A stretch of 64,000 nt of DNA, taken from Diphasiastrum complanatum. Its lineage: Eukaryota > Streptophyta > Lycopodiopsida > Lycopodiales > Lycopodiaceae. The DNA is taken from the NCBI GenBank assembly GCA_029204225.1, contig CM055092.1:24685207-24749206 (forward strand). The letters are read 5' to 3'. Numbering within the stretch: the first letter of the stretch is position 1; every line of letters begins with the position of its first letter. The notes below the pieces were generated by a model. The model was given only the letters and a program-made list of their open reading frames with translations. It searched no databases and had not been told where the DNA came from. The translations under genes and the position numbers were made by a program. This document shows, in pieces, positions 1 through 9,007 of the stretch.

Positions 1-945
1 ATTTTTGTGACAATGAATTTATGGATTGACACAACCTCATTACAAAACAAGACCTCAAGGATGCTCGGAAATGACTTATTCTTGATGCTAATGAGCGCCA
101 CTTTGCTTTGCAGGTGCCTATCACAATGAGATAGCAGCAGCCAGGTGTGTGTGAACTGGTGGCAGTTAACTGATTCTCAATGACTTTCTGGTTTATGAAA
201 TTACCATCCTAAATATCGTTCATAACTCCGTTGGTCTGCTAATGTGTTAGAATTATTTTGTGGCTCAGGAATTATGATGGGGCAACAATTAAACATGGTC
301 ACACTGAGAAACTTAACTTCCCATTAGAAGACTATGAGTCTGAAATGCCATTGGTATGGTTAGAGTACAGAGCTTATGATTGGTAGTAATATCGCAATCT
401 GTCATCTGCATTTAAAGTCAACTTTATTATATATAGTGGGTTATACAGCTAGGTCACATTATAAAGCGCATTGCTCTCCAAATGTTTGAAGAAGGGTCTT
501 TTGATTTTAACGCGTGTTTAATCTCCCATATGTGAGAAATAAAAAGTGATAATTTATAGTTCCCTGGTGTACATTGGTGACTGCAGTAGGAAATACGATG
601 AAGACGACTTTTTTTATATAGTTCGGTACATGAGTCGCAAAAACTCTTCTTTGAGTTTTGTAGAAGCTGCAATTCTTCATGAACATTCACCTGAAAAGAA
701 GACTAGTGGTCATGGTAGAAAAAGGTTGGAAATTTTAAGGCACATATATGTTATTATGCAATGGTGACAAATATTCAAAATTTCCTTCTGCCTCGGCATG
801 CGAAGCGAATCGTGTTTACTAAAGGTAGCGTTGATACGTGCAGTGTTGTGGATTTCATCTCAATTATAGAAACGAAGATGTCATTAATAGTTGCTCAAAT
901 CTAATCATGTATGTTTCTTTGAGCTAAATTGTGATTCCATTAGGT
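1..945 (+). pseudogene. AP2-domain gene, copy 1 (exons 3-6, decayed)
   Basis: The copy is cut by the window edge inside intron 2. Exon 3 (114-144) encodes GAYHNEIAAAR after splicing. Exon 4 (269-353) encodes NYDGATIKHGHTEKLNFP and ends at a GTATGG donor. Exon 5 (587-724) is 138 instead of 140 nt and starts with TAG where other copies have TGG, so it is both stopped and frameshifted. Only 28 nt of exon 6 remain (797-824), and exons 7-8 are deleted. The motif AAAR-NYD-(R)AAIKLG followed by LNFP is the C-terminal half of a plant AP2 DNA-binding domain (family knowledge). By inference it derives from a transcription factor gene; this copy cannot make a full protein. Confidence 0.72.
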
Positions 946-2470
946 TTAAGGAGTAATTTTTAGCACTTAGCAGACATGACTCCTATTGTGCATGTATGCT
1001 AACAAATTAGTCTAAGAAACTCCAAATTATTTGAGTGAGAGAGATTCACTTAATGAGCCAAGTAAAGTTATTAGCTGACATTTTAGATACCTTTGATTCA
1101 GTTGATACACACACACACACATACACTAATAAATATATAAATATATATAAACACATAAAAGTGCACACACACACACACACACATTCAATTGTACTTCCAA
1201 GGATTGAATCTTGAAAGGCAAGAGCTAAATCCTAATTAAAAATTCCAACCCTATGTAGTATTGTGTTTTTTTTTCTAGTGTCTCTCTATTTTTTGTTCTT
1301 GGTGGTCCAATTATCCTCCGAAGTGGTTCTCGAAGCTCTTGAACATCCTTACTAAGGCATCAGAGATAGAAATTTATTCTTATCCATATTAGTAGAATGT
1401 TGAAATATTAAAAAATCTAGCGAAAGTTCATTTGTGGTAGTTTTTTGTGTTGATGCGTTAGTCATTAAAAATGTATGGCGTAAGGCTTGGCATGATCGAA
1501 GATTGAATAGAAAAGATCATAAAGTTGGAGATATGGTATTTATGATAAGATGAAGTTGTTTACAGGGAAATTGAAGTTTACAACATAAGTTCTTATCATG
1601 TCAGACATCTTGTTTTTAGGAGTGCTTTTTTTGAAATGTTTAGATAGAGAGTGCTTTAATGCTCTATTTAATGATAGTCAGTTACAAAAGCATTGGCAGC
1701 CTAAACTTATTTCTAAATTAGCACCTTGTTTTTTTCTATCTATTTCATTCTTTACTTTGTTGTTTTCCAATAGTTAATTCTCTATTTTCTCTGAAAAACA
1801 CAATAACTCTACATACATATGTATGTATGTACTAAAAAAAAAGCATAAAATAAAAAGTTCAAAACAGTTACATTCTGTAAAATAATTTAAAATTAAACAT
1901 AAAGAGACTAAAAATTACCAGGATTGCTATTTTTTAAATAAAATAGTCAAACCAATCTTGGCAAAATTTACCAATGATTCAAAATAGTACAATTTGCTCA
2001 ACTTGAGCTTTGCGAGGGTTAGTTTGCATCATAAGTTAGTTTGTTGTGCAATGTCTCGAGAAAGGGTTAAAACCATGTGAAGCATGATTATTTGTAGTCC
2101 TTATGCGGGGGTTGTTCTTTGGTGAAGGTTCAACCCTCATCGAATCTCTAGTTACTTATTGACCCTTCAAGAAGATTTTGAGATCTTGCTTCATAGTACT
2201 CTATATGTTTTGTAGTTTTTTTTCCATAACTGCCAAAGAAGCAATTTGTTTAATATATAAGTTTGAACTTCGACTCATTTTGCACAAATGCTAGTGAAGC
2301 TCATACACGTACGTTTTATGAATTTTGCTTGAAACGAAAAACCAAAATTTATGCACTTATTACCAACCTTCTGTATGTATACACTCCATCATGTGTAAAC
2401 AAGTTTAGTCCTTCGAGAATAATTCTAGTTCTACTGACACCAATCCTCAAAAAAAACTTGTGACTTATGC
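946..2470 (+). repeat. AP2-unit 'tail', copy 1
   Basis: This non-coding block follows every type I AP2 copy. In order it holds a GA-rich stretch, two CA microsatellites (about 1105-1122 and 1162-1183), a gypsy integrase remnant, a long AT-rich region with an ATACATATGTAT palindrome near 1816, and a segment ending with 'ctgacacc'. Homologous tails lie at about 15-16, 31-32.7, 39-40.4, 54.8-57.3 and 60.2-61.9 kb (minus). I see no gene of its own here. Confidence 0.8.
1453..1580 (+). pseudogene. Ty3/gypsy integrase C-terminal remnant in tail
   Basis: The frame reads KAWHDRRLNRKDHKVGDMVF and, after a one-base shift, DKMKLFTGKLKF. This matches the region after the integrase core of plant Tat/Athila-type gypsy elements, where a WHD...GD.V run precedes an LF.GKLK motif (family knowledge). 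No other gypsy domain adjoins it. The same fragment with the same shift recurs in the other tails near 15.5, 31.7, 39.6, 55.4 and 61.1 kb, so it was part of the unit before duplication. Confidence 0.6.
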
Positions 2471-2511
2471 CTTCTCAACATGATATTTTGATGCTCCCTA
2501 GCATGGAAAAA
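2471..2511 (+). other. Short spacer between tail and F block
   Basis: A short A-rich connector containing 'cttctcaacatgatattttg' joins the tail to the F block. The same connector follows the tail near 56.39 kb. Nothing else is seen in it. Confidence 0.4.
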
Positions 2512-2747
2512 GTGGTCTCAAATCTTTTGTGGAGCAATGCACAGATTCTCCAGATCTAATCATCAAACAATTTGCAACATCTACACATGATTTGGTGTTT
2601 CTAGCAACAATAATAATGAAGTGGGACAATTTTTGGCCTGGTGGCATTCGATCCCAATTTGCCACTAAAGTCATAGAGGATTACATAATAATTGCCAAAA
2701 ATTTTCAATTATTACAGAGTGACAATTCTATTAACATCCATCAATGA
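2512..2747 (+). other. F block, copy 1: conserved open frame of unknown function
   Basis: An open frame reads FVEQCTDSPD...IKQFATSTHDLVFLATIIMKWDNFWPGG and ends ...INIHQ-stop. The same frame and stop recur at 23787-24035 and 34147-34386 (both minus), where it starts MDFLKGLRSFVEQ; decayed forms lie at 40466, 59048 and 59955. I do not recognise the family. It is followed by AAACCCTAAACAC and a pyrimidine-rich stretch (2748-2870) that looks like a plant promoter or leader with a telo-box, which is an inference from composition. It could be an exon captured from a host gene or part of an unrecognised repeat. Confidence 0.45.
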
Positions 2748-2869
2748 ACTAAAAACCTAAACACTATCAATCTTCTCACTCACATTCATCCCCATCTTAT
2801 CCTCACTCTCATCACTACTCTGTTTTTCTCTCTCTCTCACACAACAGAAAAAAGAAAGTCGATCTCTAA

Positions 2870-3130
2870 TTTAGGAGCGAACGACATTTTGGTTCGCGCC
2901 AAAGGTTTTTTGTTGGTCAAAAAAATTTGTGTGGATTATCCATGCGTGGATAATCCACGCGGAATCCAGAAACTTATTTGCGTGGATATTGCATGGATAT
3001 AAAAAAAATTATCCACGCAGTATCCATCGCCCCAACTCTCTAGATATCCCATGGATAAAAATAATTTCGCGTGGATAACTATCCACGCAAATGCCGAGCC
3101 TTTTTTTTTTTAGTTTACTATGGCGTGGAT
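2870..3130 (+). repeat. Iteron block, copy 1 (GCGTGGA/TCCACGC inverted repeats)
   Basis: The block opens with a hairpin (GCGAACG...TTGGTTCGC near 2877-2897; GCGAACCA in most copies). Dense copies of GCGTGGA and its complement TCCACGC follow, often as inverted pairs with a 2-4 bp spacer. A 28-bp near-perfect palindrome lies at about 2931-2958. The block runs straight into copia-A gag. Clusters of short inverted motifs like this are typical of transposase-bound subterminal regions of DNA transposons, but no terminal repeat or transposase is visible, so its class is unknown. Confidence 0.6.
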
Positions 3131-4109
3131 TACGAAGGAAATTCTTCACATTCAAAATGTCTACTGATGATTCTCTTCATACACACATTAACCAAATTAA
3201 GAATCTCTTGCAACAGATGGTAGTTGTCGGATCAGTCATAGACGATCAAGATGCAATTATGACATTGCTTTCAAGTTTGCTCTCTACATATATGAAAACT
3301 AGGTGATGATCATAACGACACACACAGGTTTAACTCTTACTAGAGTTATCACTATGTTGCTGCAGAAGATAATCAAAGAAGTCGAGACACTCCAACTACT
3401 TCCTCCTCTTCGACTCTATATGTCAACAAAGGCTCTAAGCGACAGAAGCAGAAAAGCTCCAAGAAGGCTGCAATGAATCGGAAACAGACTCAAAGTCAAG
3501 CACAATCATCAGATCCATAATCAAAGAAGAAGGTGTTTTGTAGGTATTGCAAGCGTCATAACTATGAGATCAAGGATTGTCGAATTCTCCAAGCGAAGAA
3601 TGTAGCCAAGCTACTTGATCAATAAGCAAACATAGTTTCATTATCTCCCCAGGTTGAAGTGGACGAAGGTGGATTCATGGTCAAAGATCAAATCACATTT
3701 TTGGATGATTCATGGTTTTTTGATTATGGAGCAACTCAACACATGACCAATCAACGTGAGATTCTCAACTCCTCCACGCCTTACAGCATGAAGAGATGTG
3801 TTGATCTTGGTGACAATAGTACTCACACTATTGAAGGTGAAGGTACTATAAGATTGCGATTCCAGCATGATCAACTCAAATTACTATTAAAAGCCTTATA
3901 TATTTTCAAACTCTCTACAAATCTGTTATCAGTAAGTAGAATTACAAATTTAGGTCATCAGGTAGAATTTAAATTTGATCAATGCAAAATTATTGATAGG
4001 AGTGATAAGATCCTTGCACTTGGCAAGAGGCAGAGTTACTTATAAAGATTGGCACACTGTTATTCTAAGTCTAGTCAAGACTTGAAAACCTCTGTTTTAT
4101 TCAGTAAAG
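3131..4109 (+). pseudogene. Copia-A gag and protease (decayed, interrupted by copia-B)
   Basis: The gag part reads RRKFFTFKMSTDDSLHTHI and SLLSTYMK, typical of copia Gag (UBN2 type). The zinc knuckle near 3540 reads CRYCKRHNYEIKDC, so the usual knuckle histidine is tyrosine. After stops and shifts, a frame at 3659-4045 reads DDSWFFDYGATQHMTNQ, where the protease DSG has become DYG. The frame then reaches LSTNLLSVSRITNLGH, the start of the GAG-pre-integrase region. At 4109 the element is split by copia-B and resumes in frame at 9003. Missing protease and knuckle residues show it is dead. Confidence 0.8.
4105..4109. repeat. Target-site duplication TAAAG (left) of copia-B
   Basis: TAAAG precedes the LTR end and is repeated exactly after the other LTR at 9003-9007. 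Removing the insertion and one copy rejoins the copia-A frame as ...SVLFSKALLWPHRLGH. Confidence 0.9.
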
Positions 4110-4759
4110 TGTGAAGGATTTCAAATCATTATGATCCAATCCACTTAAATGATCTTTGGTTAGAAAGAGAAATACACCACCAATCTCACCAATGTAGAAA
4201 AATCAGCATTTACACACAAAATGAGATGCAAACACAAATAGAACTCGATCAAACTTGAATGAAATGATAAAGTACTATTGTTGTCTCTCTGTAAAACTAG
4301 CAACACTTGTATTTCACATGTGTGAAACCGAAAATAACAATAGATGACCATTCTACACATAGAATTGCAAGCAATCACCGAGATAGTGCACCAATGAATA
4401 GCAGGACCCAAGAGAACCAAGTATAAGCATGAAATGAGATAGAGAAGAGAGAAGATAGCTCTCTCCATGAGTTACATTCTTTTATAGCAGGTCAAAATCC
4501 TATTTGGCCACTTGGCTTTCCCTCCAGAATGTAAATCCTACTATTTTTGGGTCTAGATTCAATGTACACAATTATTCAAGTTTGAATCTACTCCATCTCG
4601 CATTCTAACTTTCCCACACTTTCAAAAAGTGTTTATTCTAATGACATTTAGACTAATGAACTTTGACAAGTCAATCTCTAATTCTAAAAGAAGTTTTGGC
4701 CTCAATATGCCAAACATGGAAATATAGCAAATATGATAAAACTAGTTGAATCTTTCACA
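4110..4759 (-). repeat. Copia-B1 3' LTR
   Basis: On the minus strand the 650-bp LTR starts TGTGAAAGATTC and ends CCTTCACA. A TATAAAA box lies near 4480-4486, followed by the R-U5 region with 'ggagagagctatcttctctc'. It matches the LTR at 48877-49527 throughout. The polyprotein stop codon (TGA) lies within the first bases of the LTR. Confidence 0.88.
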
Positions 4760-4769
4760 CTCCCTCTTC
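4760..4769 (-). other. Polypurine tract of copia-B1
   Basis: On the minus strand GAAGAGGGAG lies directly before the LTR start TGTGAAAG. This is the expected position for plus-strand priming. The same purine tract precedes the LTR at 48877. Confidence 0.75.
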
Positions 4770-4995
4770 AACTAGTTTTAGCATACACTTCGATAGCACT
4801 CCAAGTGAAGTCCTATGCTTCATGAACAAGTCCTTTCCCAATGCTTTTCTGAAGATATCAGCCACACATTCCCTTGAAGACACATGTTGAAGCTCCACCT
4901 CCTTTGCAATGACTTGCTCCCTCACAAAGTGTTGTTGCACCTAATATGCTTGCTCCTAGCATAGTTTTTGACGATAGAACTTTGATCCATCATAA
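4770..4995 (-). pseudogene. Copia-B1 RNase H C-terminal remnant
   Basis: The frame contains QQHFVREQVIAKEVELQHV and ADIFRKALGKDLFMKHRTSLG. These are the last residues of a plant copia polyprotein, normally after the RNase H domain (..H.VRE....G.....V....ADI.TK.L). The RNase H catalytic residues and all of RT that should precede it are absent. The cargo region lies immediately upstream. Confidence 0.82.
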
Positions 4996-5847
4996 GAATG
5001 ATCTTCTTCCCAGGAATAGATCTTTCAATGATCAATTAATGCTCAAAATAGAAACAACCATGATTGATATAGAGAATAGTGTCCACTTGGAATGCTTCAC
5101 TATTTCTTACATTAATTTTACATGTATAAATATGACTAGAACATGAAGAATCAAATAGGATGTAAATGAAATGATTCCACCATGCTATCAACCTTGAATT
5201 CTATGGAAAAATTATAGCAAACAAACAATAAATGTGAGTGATCAACTTTTGCTTGCATGTTTCCTCCTCCTTTGCTCTTTGTTGCCTTGTATCCACCATG
5301 ATACTCCACAAATGAGCCTCCATCTCCATCTTGCCATAAGATGCCATCAAGTCTTGATGACTTGGACATGAATGAGTGACATAATGAACCTCCAATAGCT
5401 TCATTTCCATCAGAAGAACCATCCAAGAATGCTAGTACAAATCCAACATCAAGACAATGCTCATCAATGTAGCTAGTTTTACCATATCTTGACAATTTGC
5501 ACACATCCACATGAAATTGCTCAAACATGATATAGAATCAGTAAAGTAAACTTGAACCTTGCTACTCCTTTGACCTTACTTGAGTCTTCAATATGCTGTA
5601 AAATTAGATCCATAACACCTTTGCCAATTACCACTCCTTTGATGCTCTTGACTAGCTCCAAATTGCCAACTTCCCTTTTGACTAGTTGAAGCGCTTTGAG
5701 ATCAACCTCTTGATCTTTAACTTGACCATTAAAGTCATTGAACAAAATTTGTCTTCCAGATCCAATACTTGATTTTATAGCAAGATAACATCCATCCAGT
5801 TGCATAGCTCCATGTACACAAGAAGATCCTCCAAAAGATCTTTGACT
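4996..5847 (-). other. Cargo replacing RT in copia-B1
   Basis: About 850 bp lie between a copia integrase linker ending YRTLMK and the RNase H end. Open stretches read SFGGSSCVHGAMQ...DGCYLAIKSSIGSGRQ, then QEVDLKALQLVKREVGNLEL, then FVLAFLDGSSDGNEAIGG...SFMSKSSRLDG. None resembles copia RT (no YVDD, no DVSNAFL-like motif), and I recognise no other family. The same sequence occupies the same place at 47782-48629, and part is found at 63200-63485. It may be a captured host sequence or another repeat. Confidence 0.6.
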
Positions 5848-7244
5848 CTTCATAAGAGTTCGATACTCAAGATCAATTGCCTAGATCCACTCCTCTTCTT
5901 TCCTTGCTTGATGTCACTTGTAGGCTCATTCAAAGAGGCAACATAATTTCCAAAAACTACTTTCTTACCCTTTTGATCATATGTGAGCCTTGAAGGTACT
6001 TGTCTTTCTCTTGATGTTCTCCTTGGCTTTTGGCTTGATGAAGGTCCATCATCATCACCATAAAAAATAGGAACATTTTCATCAACATCAAGAATGTCAG
6101 TTCCATCCACACTTCTATCAATCATGTTTGAAGAAACTTTTGGAATGTTTCCCTCATAAAAATTGACATCTCTACCAACAATCACCTTGTTAGTAGAAGG
6201 AATGTAAACCTTGTAGGCTTTACTCACCTCACTGTATCCAACAAAAATACCTCTTCTTGAAGATGGATCCTCCTTGGTCCTATCATCAAGAGTAATGTTG
6301 ACATCCAAAGGTTCTTAGAAAGTTGACACTCGGCCTGCTCTTGAATAGCATCTGAAAAGATTTCCTTCCATCCAAAATAGCACTCGGCCACCTATTGCAC
6401 AAGAAATTGCCACACAACAAAGCTTGATCCCAAAATGGTTTTTCAAGATTAGCACTTAACCTCATAGCTTTAGCACTTTCACATAAAGTCTTATTCTTCC
6501 TTTCAGCCACTCCATTTTTTTGTGGGGTCCTTGATGTTGTATACTCCCTCTTGATCCCATGCTCCTCACAAAAGGCCTTGAACTAGGTAGATATGTACTC
6601 ACCACCATTGTCACTCCACAAGCACTTGATCTTTGTGGAAAATTGGTTCTCCCTTGCATTCTTGAATTTGATAAAGACATCATACACTTCATCCTTACTC
6701 TTTAGTAGATAGATCCAACAAAATCTACTAAAATCATCAATGAATGCTACATACATCTTAGCTCCACTATTGCTAATTGTAGTAAATCCATGATTAAAGA
6801 TTTTGATATAGATCTAGTATAGGGTTTTCTATGTGACTTTGACAAAGCACAAGACTCACAAACATGTTTGATGCCACTTAAGGAGCTTGGAAGACCTATC
6901 ACAATCTTCTTCCTAGCCATTACCTCCAATGACTTGAAGTTCAGGTGTCCCATCCTTTTATGCCAAACCTCTTGAATAGGTATTTGCTCCCTTGCAACAC
7001 ATCCAACTTGGTGAGCAATAACAAAAGCATCTAGTTTGAACAACTTCCCTTCCCTTTTACCTTTTCCAATCAAGACACCCTTCCTTTTAATCAAACAAGC
7101 ATCTCTATCAAACTCCTCCTTGAGGCCTTTACTTAGCCAAATTCTTGGTAATAGCTGGAATAAACAAGACATCTTCCAAATGAACATTCCTATTTGTAGA
7201 GAGAGAAATAGATACAATCCCTTTGATTGCACACTCACCATCAT
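5848..7244 (-). pseudogene. Copia-B1 integrase and linker (frameshifted)
   Basis: The HHCC region reads WHKRMGHLNF...CESCALSKSHRKPYTRS (about 6830-7010). A deletion after it removes the segment containing the first catalytic Asp, which is ELDIHG in the copy at 13297. The second Asp lies in the DNGGEY region near 6600, and the Glu is kept in MAERKNKTLCESA (near 6505). The C-terminal part gives LRTFGC, then GIFVGYSEVSKAYKVYIP and RRTSRERQVPSRLTYDQKGK. At least four frame changes occur. The neighbouring cargo replaces the RT that should come next. Confidence 0.8.
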
Positions 7245-8270
7245 TGGCCGTGTAGATCACCCTCTTGTCATCTCCATATGCCAACAAAGAAGTGAAGTAC
7301 TCTTTGTGAAAGGTCATGTGTGAACTTGCTCCACTATCAATCCACCGATGATCTAGATCTCCATCATTAGCAAGCATACATGAAGACATCAAAAAAGCAT
7401 CATCATTTGCATCTTGAACATCCAAAACATCTTCATCAAGAGTAAGATTACCTTGCTTGTCTCCTTGATCTCTCTTCTTCTTGTAACACTCACTTGCAAA
7501 GTGTCCTTTGATGCCACAATAGAAGCACTTGAGCTTTGATCTATCCTTCTTTTTGCCACTTGAAGAAGCATCCACTTGATCTTGCCCTTTAGACCACTTA
7601 CTTTGGGTTTTGCCCTTGAATTTGCCCTTTGTGAACATAGCATCCTTTTGACGTGTCGATGGAGATCCTCCTCTTACTTGAAGCCTATATTCCTCATCGA
7701 TCAAAATCTCATGAAGATCCATCAAACTTGCCAAAGTCATTTGAATAGCAATACTTTGAACAATGTAAGCATGAGCATCCAACAAGCCATTAAGAATTAC
7801 TTGAATAAGCCTTAATGCTTTCATCAATGCAAGCCAACTCATCATTCAATGCTTTCATTCTCAAAACAAAAGTACTTGGACTCTTCATTCTTTTGAAAGC
7901 AAGAAAAGATTTGCCTTCTTATAGTCAACACTCTAGAAGTAGACTTGGATTCATAAAGCTTCTTCAATGAATTCCAAGCTTCCAATGATGATGTGCACTT
8001 ACCAACTTCCTTGAGAAGTTCATTGGTAACATTCATCTTTATCATGTGTAGAGCCTTCTTGGACCTCTTGTCATACCTCATTTGATCTTGTTGTGCTGAT
8101 GGTCTCTCCTCCAAACCTACAACAATATCCAAAACATCATTTATCTCAAGAAGTGACTCCATCTTCACTTTCCACAATGAGGTAAGCCTATCATTGCCTT
8201 CCCCAATACATGTATTCCTAGAGGTAAGCCTATCATTGGCTTCCAACTTGACTCCAATTGAAATTGCCAT
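7129..8270 (-). pseudogene. Copia-B1 gag and protease (frameshifted)
   Basis: Gag begins about 8270 (MAISIGVKLEANDRLTS) with the copia signature LWKVKMESLL and then NEESK before a frameshift near 7850. The zinc knuckle CFYCGIKGHFASEC (7486-7527) has intact C-C-H-C spacing. The protease site WIDSGASSHMT keeps the catalytic DSG (7330-7338). A local duplication near 8180-8250 (EANDRLTS...GEGNDRLTS) disrupts the Gag N-terminus. The protein would form the virus-like particle and cleave the polyprotein. Frames continue into the integrase. Confidence 0.82.
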
Positions 8271-8390
8271 GTAGCAATGACCTGATCATCTCTTTCAACC
8301 TGTTTCAATGCACAAAGCACTCCTTTGAAAACAACAAATGCTTTCAAAAGGAGTCACCAAGATTTAAAACTATCTCAAAAATTCTCTTCT
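8271..8390 (-). other. Copia-B1 leader between PBS and gag
   Basis: A short untranslated leader contains CTCCTTTTGAAAGCATTTG on the minus strand. The same leader, joined to gag, is found on the plus strand at 13691-13800. I see nothing else in it. Confidence 0.5.
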
Positions 8391-8403
8391 AGCACTTATA
8401 CCA
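8391..8403 (-). other. Probable degenerate primer-binding site of copia-B1
   Basis: The minus strand reads TGGTATAAGTGCT and matches the plant copia initiator-tRNA-Met site TGGTATCAGAGCC at 10 of 13 positions. It lies where the 5' LTR should end. The base pair before it is CT, not the CA expected at an LTR end, so the assignment is tentative. Confidence 0.45.
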
Positions 8404-9002
8404 AGCAAATCAACATATAGAATCATGGAATCTTGATCAACCTATGATCTATCCTCAATCTAATGACTTTTGCCACTTCTTAATATTTAAACACACTCAA
8501 ATAAATTCTAGCAACCTCGCTATCTAGAGATCCAATCAAAATTAGGGTTTTGACAAAATCACAAAAAATTGACTATTTCAAATCTACATGCAAATGCTTG
8601 AAAATCTGATATGCAATCTATAAGCCACCACTTAGGCTAATGCAATGATCCAAAAATTAGCCAAATCTAGTATGTGAACACAAAAAGCAAAATTGATCAA
8701 GTTTATAGACCTATATAGGGCCTTTTATAGTAGGTGCAAACCCTATTTGGCCACTTGGATTTCTCTCCAAAATGCAAACCCTACTATTTTTGGGTCTAGA
8801 TTCAATGTACCCAATAATTTAAGTTTGAATCTACTCAAACTCGCATTCTAACTCTCCCACACTTTCAAAAAGTGTTTATTCAAATGACATTTAGACTAAT
8901 GAACTTTGAAAAGTCAATCTCTAAGTCTAAAACAAGTTTTGGCCTCAATATGCCAAATATGAAAACATAGCAAATATGATGAAACTAGTTGAATCTTTCA
9001 CA
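8404..9002 (-). repeat. Copia-B1 5' LTR with unlike R-U5
   Basis: From the outer end (9002) to the TATAAAA box at about 8721-8730, the sequence matches the 3' LTR U3 almost base for base. Beyond the TATA box it has no visible similarity to the 3' LTR, although the total length to the PBS-like site is close (599 versus 650 bp). Normal reverse transcription makes identical LTRs, so this end has been replaced, converted or rearranged. Confidence 0.6.
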
Positions 9003-9007
9003 TAAAG
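9003..9007. repeat. Target-site duplication TAAAG (right) of copia-B
   Basis: This exact repeat of 4105-4109 follows the copia-B 5' LTR. The copia-A reading frame resumes through it. Confidence 0.9.

Larger units (their letters stand above)
4110..9002 (-). mobile_element. Copia-B1: Ty1/copia element lacking reverse transcriptase
   Basis: The element reads on the minus strand, from a 5' LTR at 8404-9002 to a 3' LTR at 4110-4759. Its order is gag, protease, integrase, an unrelated cargo of about 850 bp, then only the last 60-70 residues of RNase H. RT and most of RNase H are absent. TG...CA ends, a polypurine tract and a perfect 5-bp target duplication show true retrotransposon integration. 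It is nested inside copia-A. Having gag, protease and integrase but no RT makes it non-autonomous (inference). A second copy with the same structure lies at 47080-49527. Confidence 0.88.

Noticed and set aside
454-690. Minus-strand frame opposite AP2 exons 4-5 (also at 36819)
   Set aside because: It lies antisense to exons whose phases and splice sites are consistent across copies, so it is a shadow frame.
1105-1183. Regular CA and TATA-like arrays as a CRISPR or origin
   Set aside because: These are simple microsatellites in a eukaryotic repeat. There are no spacers or repeats of CRISPR form.
4160-4468. 102-codon frame MERAIFSLLYLIS... (also at 22563)
   Set aside because: It lies wholly within R-U5 of the copia-B LTR. 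It is unlikely to be translated and is truncated in the 49.2-kb copy.
7036-7815. Plus-strand frames across copia-B1 gag-integrase
   Set aside because: They lie antisense to recognisable gag, protease and integrase motifs.
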